A DNA stretch of 20,628 nt from Moraxella equi. GTDB lineage: Bacteria; Pseudomonadota; Gammaproteobacteria; Pseudomonadales; Moraxellaceae. The stretch lies in assembly GCF_002027555.1 (NCBI RefSeq), contig NZ_MXAP01000007.1, forward strand, positions 1 to 20,628, given 5' to 3'. This document shows, in pieces, positions 16,114 to 20,628 of this stretch (positions are counted from its first letter, which is position 1; each line of letters begins with the position of its first letter). The notes beneath the pieces are model-generated. The model was not told the DNA's origin. It saw nothing but the letters and a program-made list of their open reading frames with translations, and made no database searches. Position numbers and translations under genes: made by a program.

Positions 16114-16143
16114 ATAGGGTGTATTTGTACGCCCTATTTTTTT
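16114..16143 (+). terminator. Intrinsic terminator after the cysI-DUF934 operon
   Basis: ATAGGGTGTA (16114-16123) pairs with TACGCCCTAT (16128-16137), 10 bp with one G-T wobble and a TTTG loop. It is followed by seven T (16137-16143). It begins 19 nt after the DUF934 stop. Confidence 0.8.
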
Positions 16144-16276
16144 ATTTTAAAAAGTTAAATGGTAAGGTGCGTACCACGCACCAATAAGATTTTTTATTTT
16201 AAAAAGTTAAATGGTAAGGTGCGTACCACGCACCAATAAGATTTTTTATTTAAAAGGTGCATATTACGCACCCTAC
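16138..16276. repeat. 52-bp tandem repeat, two full copies and one partial, each with a GGTGCGT hairpin
   Basis: Copies at 16138-16189 and 16190-16241 are identical. A partial, diverged third copy spans 16242-16276 and ends in CCCTAC. Each unit carries GGTGCGT-ACC-ACGCACC (third copy GGTGC/GCACC), a 7-bp hairpin, between AT-rich arms. It fills most of the DUF934-cysH gap and insulates the two units. Confidence 0.85.
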
Positions 16277-16327
16277 TTTCATTAAAATTATTTTTAAACA
16301 TAAATATAAAAATTTAATATGCCAAAA

Positions 16328-16404
16328 CCGATTAACGATAGTAATTTTTATAAGATTACAAATAAAAAATTTCGTTTTATGATATACCTACCTTAGTTAA
16401 TCGG
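16328..16404 (+). promoter_or_regulatory. Putative cysH promoter region with 9-bp inverted repeat
   Basis: A candidate promoter is TTACAA (16356-16361), a 16-nt spacer and TATGAT (16378-16383), about 30 nt upstream of the cysH ATG. It is enclosed by CCGATTAAC (16328-16336) and GTTAATCGG (16396-16404), exact reverse complements. The right arm runs into the GGAG ribosome binding site. This could be a LysR-type or translational control site, but the call is pattern-based only. Confidence 0.35.
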
Positions 16405-16412
16405 AGCCTATC

Positions 16413-17084
16413 ATGTCAAAAACCCTTGTGAATGAACAAAACCTTGATGACTATAATTCATCACTTACTGGCAAAACACCCCAAGAGATTGTCAAATGGG
16501 CATTATCCATTGCCAAGAATCCCATTATTACCACCAATTTTCGTCCTTATGAAGCATCTATTTTGCATTTGGTATCAAGCATTCGCCCTGATATTACCGT
16601 GCTATTTGTGGATAGCGGATATAATACGGTGCAAACTTATAAACACGCCCAAAAACTTATCAAGGAATTAAATCTAAATGTCGTTACTTATATCCCTGCC
16701 CAAACTCGTGCCTTTCGTGATGTGGCATTGGCGGACGTAACCATAAACGGCATTCCTGATGTGGATAGCGAATATCATGGAAAATTTACCGAACAGGTCA
16801 AATTAGAACCCTTTCGCCGTGCATTGGCGGAGTTAAATCCTGATGTATGGTTTAATGCCATTCGTAAAGACCAAACCGAATTTCGTACAGCATTGGACGT
16901 ATTAAGCCTATCCAAAGACGGTGTATTAAAAGTTGCTCCACTATTTTATAAATCGGCTGATGAATTAAATCAATATCAAGCAGATAATGGACTGCCGACC
17001 ATTGATGAATATGGCGAAGATGATTATTTTGACCCAACAAAAGCGTTGGCACATAGAGAATGCGGATTACATACGCAATTATAA
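16413..17084 (+). CDS. cysH: Phosphoadenylyl-sulfate (PAPS) reductase
   Basis: CysH reduces activated sulfate (PAPS, or APS in some lineages) to sulfite with thioredoxin electrons, feeding CysI. The start has GGAG at 6-nt spacing. The nucleotide-binding part reads TTNFRPYEASILHLV, followed by PDITVLFVDSGYNTVQTYK. Then come KLEPFRRALAELNPDVWFNAIRKDQTEFR and the C-terminal catalytic ECGLH (Cys217). The pairs of cysteines (CC...CxxC) that hold a 4Fe-4S cluster in APS reductases are absent, which argues for the PAPS type. At 223 residues it is about 20 shorter than E. coli CysH, mainly between the PLF segment and the ECGLH motif. It is followed by repeat-rich DNA and then cysG. Transcription probably starts in the 16328-16412 interval. 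Confidence 0.93.
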   Translation: MSKTLVNEQNLDDYNSSLTGKTPQEIVKWALSIAKNPIITTNFRPYEASILHLVSSIRPDITVLFVDSGYNTVQTYKHAQKLIKELNLNVVTYIPAQTRAFRDVALADVTINGIPDVDSEYHGKFTEQVKLEPFRRALAELNPDVWFNAIRKDQTEFRTALDVLSLSKDGVLKVAPLFYKSADELNQYQADNGLPTIDEYGEDDYFDPTKALAHRECGLHTQL

Positions 17085-17104
17085 AAAATTAAGTTTAAAT
17101 AATT

Positions 17105-17125
17105 GTAGGGGGTTATTTATAACCC
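17105..17125. repeat. Single REP-like hairpin after a GTAG foot
   Basis: GTAGG is followed by GGGTTAT-TT-ATAACCC, a 7-bp stem, 20 nt after the cysH stop. It matches the REP arm design (GTAG then hairpin), with the same GGGTTAT stem as the arms at 5430-5494. Confidence 0.5.
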
Positions 17126-17173
17126 ATATATACCCAAGAAACTTTAAAATTACAAATGCAGTGATGTTTGGAT

Positions 17174-17242
17174 GTGGGGGCGTGCTGTGCACGCCTATAA
17201 AAACTGGTGTGTTATCAAAGGACGTGCGGAGCCAGTCCCTAC
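17174..17242. repeat. REPIN-like element, core inverted relative to the copy at 8833-8898
   Basis: Read as the reverse complement it matches 8833-8898 closely (GCACGTCCTTTGA, CCAGTTTT, TATAGGCGTGCACAGC, ACGCCCC). The left arm here is GGCGTGC-TGT-GCACGCC, and the right arm GGAC...GTCC is degraded. Its flanks (about 17141-17173 and 17243-17280) match those of the 8833 copy in the direct orientation. Confidence 0.7.
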
Positions 17243-17289
17243 AAAGCCTGTGGCAAATATCAAATTTGTTGGGTGTATTTAAAATAAAA

Positions 17290-17312
17290 GGGCGTGTTCA
17301 ACACGCCCCTAC
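17290..17312. repeat. Single REP-like hairpin ending CTAC
   Basis: GGGCGTGT-TCA-ACACGCCC is a perfect 8-bp stem followed by CTAC, about 50 nt upstream of cysG. It has the same design as the other arms but another stem sequence. Confidence 0.6.
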
Positions 17313-17364
17313 AATCCGTAAATAAAATTTATCTCATTATTTATCATTTAGCCAAAAAGCCACT

Positions 17365-18738
17365 ATGAACACCTTGCCTTTATTTTTTAATCTAAATCAA
17401 AAAACTGCCCTTATCATTGGGGGCGGAGATGTTGCTCAAAGAAAAGCCACGTTATTAACCAATGCAGGGGCAAGATTGGTTGTGCTTGCCAAACATTTTG
17501 ATAAAGAGTTTAAAGAATTTTTAACTCATCATAATCATATCATCATTCAAAAACCCTATGAAAAACAGGATTTAATTGATATAAAAAATCATCATGATAT
17601 TGCATTGGTGATTTGTGCGACCGATGATAATGAATTAAATAAAAATGTTTATGAAAACGCCAAAGAAATTGGGCTGTTTATTAATGTCGTGGATACGCCA
17701 GAATTATGCGATTTTATCTTTCCTGCGATTGTGGATAGAGACCCGATTACCATTGGCATTTCATCAAATGGCAAAGCCCCTGTACTAGCTCGCCTTATCC
17801 GTGCCAAAATAGAAAGCAGTTTGCCAAGTAATATCGGCGACATTGCCAAAAAAGCAGGCGAATTTAGAAATACGGTAAAATCATCATTAGGCACAATTAA
17901 TCAAAGACGGCATTTTTGGGAAAAGATTTTTACCAATGCTTTAAATGACAAACCCATAAAAAATTTGTCCGATGAATTAAATGATTTTATCAAAAATGAC
18001 AATCAAACCACAGGCGAAGTGTATATCGTGGGAGCAGGGGCAGGCGACCCTGATTTATTGACCTTTAAGGCGTTGCGACTCATGCAACAGGCGGACGTGG
18101 TGCTGTATGACGCCCTTGTTTCGCCTGTCATTGTGGAGTTGTGTCGGCGTGATAGCGACAAGATTTTTGTTGGCAAAAAACGCAGTCATCACACCAAAAC
18201 CCAAGATGAGATTAACGAGCTTATCGTGCAGTACGCAAAGCAGGGTAAGCGTGTGCTACGCCTAAAAGGGGGCGACCCGTTTGTGTTTGGGCGTGGGGGC
18301 GAGGAGATGCTGGCGTGCTGTACTGCTGGCGTGCCGTATCAGGTTGTGGCAGGGATTACAGCAAGCCTTGCAGGGGCGAGTGGGGCGGGCATACCGCTTA
18401 CGCATAGGGGGCTTGCGACCAGTGTGCGGTTTTTGACGGCGTGCTATCAGGACAGCGAGTTTGATGGTCTAAAAAGCGTGTATCATCAGGACGAGACACT
18501 GGTGTTTTATATGGGTTTGCATGCCCTTGATAAAGTCGTGGCAAACCTTGCCAAAAGCGGACTTAGCACGGATACGCCCATTGCGATTATCTCAAATGCC
18601 AGTTTGTCAAATCAAAAAGTGCTGACAGGCGTTCTTTCAAATATCGTTCAAAAACAAGCGGTTGCCAATCTGCCCGCCCCTGCGATTATCGTGGTGGGGA
18701 ATGTGGTGGGGGTTTATGAGGGTGGGAGTGAATCGTAA
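17365..18738 (+). CDS. cysG: Siroheme synthase CysG (bifunctional or trifunctional)
   Basis: CysG makes siroheme, the CysI cofactor, from uroporphyrinogen III. The N-terminal dehydrogenase/ferrochelatase half shows IIGGGDVAQRKATLL (17-31), NVVDTPELCDFIFPAIVDR (107-125) and ISSNGKAPVLARLIR (132-146). The C-terminal uroporphyrinogen-III methyltransferase half shows VGAGAGDPDLLTFKALR (222-238), RLKGGDPFVFGRGGEE (299-314), then GITASLAGASGAGIPLTHRG (330-349). The length, 457, equals E. coli CysG. The halves differ sharply in base use: the first is AT-rich (28% GC in 17581-17640) and the second GC-rich (63% in 18241-18300). The change falls near 18010, at the domain boundary. The position next to cysH and cysI supports the sulfite pathway. 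The ATG at 17365 has no strong ribosome binding site. Confidence 0.96.
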   Translation: MNTLPLFFNLNQKTALIIGGGDVAQRKATLLTNAGARLVVLAKHFDKEFKEFLTHHNHIIIQKPYEKQDLIDIKNHHDIALVICATDDNELNKNVYENAKEIGLFINVVDTPELCDFIFPAIVDRDPITIGISSNGKAPVLARLIRAKIESSLPSNIGDIAKKAGEFRNTVKSSLGTINQRRHFWEKIFTNALNDKPIKNLSDELNDFIKNDNQTTGEVYIVGAGAGDPDLLTFKALRLMQQADVVLYDALVSPVIVELCRRDSDKIFVGKKRSHHTKTQDEINELIVQYAKQGKRVLRLKGGDPFVFGRGGEEMLACCTAGVPYQVVAGITASLAGASGAGIPLTHRGLATSVRFLTACYQDSEFDGLKSVYHQDETLVFYMGLHALDKVVANLAKSGLSTDTPIAIISNASLSNQKVLTGVLSNIVQKQAVANLPAPAIIVVGNVVGVYEGGSES

Positions 18739-18773
18739 TTTGCTTTTTATCAAAATTTTAATTTAAATTGATA

Positions 18774-18799
18774 GTTGGGCGAATGTAATTTATCCCTAC
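18774..18799. repeat. Degenerate REP-like hairpin ending CTAC
   Basis: GTTGGGCGAAT-GTA-ATTTATCCCTAC is an imperfect palindrome just after cysG, with the CTAC foot. It is a decayed relative of the 12963-13029 arms. Confidence 0.4.
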
Positions 18800-18821
18800 G
18801 TTTTATGTTGTAAAAACTATC

Positions 18822-19124
18822 TTAATTAAAAATGTTACAGCTAACAAAATTGAATTTGCTACGGAAACCGTTCGCCCTGAGCCTGTCTGCGAGTAGGAAA
18901 ATCGTTATGAGCAGGCATAGCTCACCACGAATGGTTTTCTTTATAACATACTTTTGAACCAGAGCCAAAAAGCTAAGTGGATTGCCCTGCTTGTCATGAC
19001 TTGCCGTGATGAGTTCGCTAGCGTTGGATGGTTTGCGTTTGGTTTGAAATAACGTATCATCCAAATCCATTAAGGCATAGGGCTTGACAAGGTCATGCTT
19101 GGCGACAAAATCATCAAAAGTCAT
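18822..19124 (-). pseudogene. HAD-family phosphatase, 3' end lost (Ter-type biosynthetic module)
   Basis: The frame starts with ATG at 19124, overlapping the stop of the upstream phosphoribosyltransferase gene (ATGA), so it is translationally coupled. Residues 1-52 look like a genuine HAD hydrolase N-terminus: YALMDLDDTLFQTKRKP contains the nucleophile motif DxDxT (Asp20, Asp22). The rest (53-100) has no HAD character and runs through a palindromic repeat (18864-18939) into intergenic DNA. HAD phosphatases are normally over 200 residues with three further motifs, so the catalytic core is incomplete. Most likely the gene is broken by a repeat insertion or deletion. HAD enzymes coupled to a PRTase-TRSP gene are reported for the nucleoside-like biosynthetic arm of Ter systems. 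Confidence 0.75.
18864..18939. repeat. Palindromic repeat inside the broken HAD gene
   Basis: The ends are inverted: GAAACCGTTCGCCCTGAGC at the left, and at the right the reverse complement of GAAAACCATTCGTGGTGAGC. A second internal inverted pair (CTGTCTGC / GCAGGCA) lies between. It resembles the widespread TTCG-type intergenic palindromes (CGTTCGTGGTGAGC class). It lies inside the aberrant tail of the HAD reading frame. Confidence 0.6.
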
Positions 19125-20281
19125 GAATTATCCTTGTAATTAAAGGGCGAGACAATGGCGACATTTGGGCGGTCAAACAGTTTATCTATACTCGCAGGCG
19201 GTGTTTCGGTGCAGATGATGACCAAATCCCACTCATCAAAATCCACATTATAAACAAAATTGGTCATGCCAAGCCCATAGCTGTCGGCAAAATGGCAAGC
19301 GTGGGCAATCGCACCGCCTAGGGCAATGGGCGATCGGGTGATGGCGGAGAATTTGACGGCAATGCCTTGATTTTCTAGGCGTTCGGCAAGCAAAAACGGC
19401 AACCACACAAATTCATTGACCCCAAGCACCAGCACTGATTTACCGATATAGCTATCCATATCATCAGGCAAGGCACGCCACAAATCGGGCAGTCCGTCCG
19501 TGCTGTGTTGGGTGGGTGTCCGCCCCCAAGACGACAAAGGAAAAATAGGCTGATTGCCTGCTTTTGTGGTGGCAACGTCAGGCATATTGACCGCTTTATC
19601 GTGGGTGGGAGTCCACATCCATGAGCCTGACAGCAGATGATGACGATAGAAACCGACCGTATGCTCAGGCGTAGTAAAGGTGCTATCGGTCATTTGCCCA
19701 AGCGACCAATCGACAAGCGTGGCAAGATGAACCTGCTCTAACTGGGTCATGCCTGATGTGATGAGTGCGTCCATGACATTTTGGCAGGTTTTGCCTGTGC
19801 TGGCTTCATCGTCCACCATGATGACGGTTTTGGCAGACCTTATGGCGTGATTGACCGCTTCATCGTCTGACAGATAGATGAGGTGCGTGCTGGCGTGGCT
19901 GTGGTCTTCGCTAAAAGTGGCAAAAAGCGGGGCATTTTGGGCGTGGCGAGTAGAATTAAGTAGATAAGCGGACGGATAGCGAGCCTGTAAGCACTCATGC
20001 ACCCCTGCCGACAGTCCGACCGCCGTCTCCGCCATGCCAATGACGACAAGCGGTGTGGGTAGGTTGTTCGGGATTTTATCAGCGAGCGTGGCAAAGGCTT
20101 GTCGCATGGTACTTGGGGCAACAGGGATATGCCGACCCAGTACTTTTGAGACAAATAAAAACGCCCGTTTTGGGTTGATGCGTTCGGCAAAATCAAGCAG
20201 GTCATGAAGTTCAAATTCATGGGTTTCATAGGTTAAATCTAAATCGCCACGAGATAGGCTAACATGGTGGTGTTTTGGCAT
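19121..20281 (-). CDS. Phosphoribosyltransferase with C-terminal TRSP domain (Ter-associated biosynthesis protein)
   Basis: The 386-residue protein has a type-I phosphoribosyltransferase fold. IGMAETAVGLSAGVHE (81-96) lies at the substrate side, and the PRPP-binding loop is VIMVDDEASTGKT (153-165). The C-terminal part carries VLVLGVNEFVWLPFLLAERL (283-302) and then ITRSPIALGGAI (314-325), containing the name-giving Thr-Arg-Ser-Pro of the TRSP domain. Such PRTase-TRSP proteins belong to the biosynthetic module beside tellurium-resistance (ter) genes, alongside HAD, ATP-grasp and HpcH/HpaI-type enzymes. They are predicted to make a nucleoside-like compound, which has not been proven. It is coupled to the HAD gene through an ATGA overlap. 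Upstream is an IS110-family transposase end, so earlier operon genes may have been separated. Codon use is GC-rich. Confidence 0.88.
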   Translation of the reverse strand: MPKHHHVSLSRGDLDLTYETHEFELHDLLDFAERINPKRAFLFVSKVLGRHIPVAPSTMRQAFATLADKIPNNLPTPLVVIGMAETAVGLSAGVHECLQARYPSAYLLNSTRHAQNAPLFATFSEDHSHASTHLIYLSDDEAVNHAIRSAKTVIMVDDEASTGKTCQNVMDALITSGMTQLEQVHLATLVDWSLGQMTDSTFTTPEHTVGFYRHHLLSGSWMWTPTHDKAVNMPDVATTKAGNQPIFPLSSWGRTPTQHSTDGLPDLWRALPDDMDSYIGKSVLVLGVNEFVWLPFLLAERLENQGIAVKFSAITRSPIALGGAIAHACHFADSYGLGMTNFVYNVDFDEWDLVIICTETPPASIDKLFDRPNVAIVSPFNYKDNS

Positions 20282-20420
20282 GGTTTGGTTCTATTTGGTG
20301 TTATAAGATATTGATTAAAAAATAATTTTTTTAAATTTGATAAATTCATTCCAGTAGCAACTGTATCCCTTAAAGAATACAGTACCACCAACCCTCATTA
20401 ACTTTGTTGGCTTGTGGATG

Positions 20421-20628
20421 TTACTTAACGCTAAGATTAAGATGATAATCCGCTTGCCAAACACTGTCATTTCTGACAATGGCGTTAATGACGGTTAGAA
20501 GTTTACGCATACAAGCGTTGATGGCAACTTTAAAGGGTTTGCCTTTGCCTATCAAACGCTCATAAAACTGTTTAAATTTGGGTTCATATTGTCTTGCCAC
20601 ATTGGTGGCATTGTATACCAACCGAACT
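20421..20628 (-). CDS. IS110-family transposase, C-terminal part (continues beyond the window)
   Basis: The frame is open to the right edge of the window and reads VRLVYNATNVARQ, followed by FYERLIGKGKPFKVA and INACMRKLLTVINAIVRN. This matches the end of the C-terminal transposase_20 domain (PF02371), where LYxAxxxA, KPxKVA and ACMRKLL are conserved. The 5' part, with the DEDD catalytic domain, lies outside. It ends about 140 bp upstream of the PRTase gene and on the same strand. That gap holds only AT-rich DNA and a 7-bp inverted repeat (ACTGTAT at 20360-20366, ATACAGT at 20377-20383). IS110 elements lack terminal inverted repeats, so the element's edge cannot be placed. Confidence 0.88.
   Translation of the reverse strand, partial: VRLVYNATNVARQYEPKFKQFYERLIGKGKPFKVAINACMRKLLTVINAIVRNDSVWQADYHLNLSVK

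Noticed and set aside
16138..16276. CRISPR array
   Set aside because: The repeats are directly adjacent with no spacers, and no cas genes are present.
16987..17325. A 112-codon frame from the cysH end through the REP-like elements
   Set aside because: It overlaps cysH and then translates repeats. No initiation signal or conserved domain is visible.
1..20628. tRNA or rRNA genes
   Set aside because: No cloverleaf-like stretch with GTTCRA-type T arms or rRNA signature was seen by reading both strands. A tRNAscan run would be decisive.

Overview
The window looks like a chromosomal stretch from a gamma-proteobacterium of the Moraxellaceae, most likely Moraxella. The reasons are the AT-leaning base composition, a Neisseria/Moraxella-type three-domain lipoprotein MsrAB, the cysI-DUF934 and cysH/cysG sulfite-assimilation set, and dense short GTAG-bounded palindromic repeats between genes. 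The genus is an inference from gene content, not proven by the sequence.

Left part (1-3172, all minus strand): a decaying accessory cluster. A small exported protein has a C-terminal frameshift. A Sel1-repeat protein is cut from its own signal peptide by one in-frame stop codon. A DUF3298-type protein has lost its N-terminus and abuts a TrpX/ABC_sub_bind-type substrate-binding lipoprotein. Then come ftsY (SRP receptor) and ogt (O6-alkylguanine repair) on the plus strand. ogt is bracketed by two same-length (268 bp), same-orientation, highly structured MITE-like repeats. On the minus strand follow msrAB (methionine sulfoxide repair in the envelope) and ahcY (S-adenosylhomocysteine hydrolase).

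Middle (8671-13722): a repeat-bearing intergenic region, an MscS-family channel and the BrnQ branched-chain amino acid carrier on the plus strand, a scar resembling an IS3-family end, an unrecognised two-helix membrane protein, and a higBA toxin-antitoxin pair.

Right-centre (13761-18738): an assimilatory sulfur block on the plus strand. It holds cysI (siroheme/4Fe-4S sulfite reductase), a DUF934 partner protein, cysH (PAPS reductase) and cysG (siroheme synthase, which makes the CysI cofactor). cysI and cysG each change base composition sharply part-way along, which suggests mosaic ancestry or strongly different codon selection.

Right end (18739-20628, minus strand): a phosphoribosyltransferase-TRSP gene translationally coupled (ATGA overlap) to a HAD phosphatase. 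This pair is known from the biosynthetic module of Ter (tellurium/stress) systems. The HAD gene is broken by a palindromic repeat, and an IS110-family transposase end lies directly upstream of the pair, so the module looks dismantled.

The most unusual signals are non-coding: the structured 268-bp repeats around ogt, and a family of about 66-nt REPIN-like elements (GTAG-hairpin-loop-hairpin-CTAC) whose stem sequences differ from copy to copy. The core of one of these is inverted relative to its conserved flanks at two loci.
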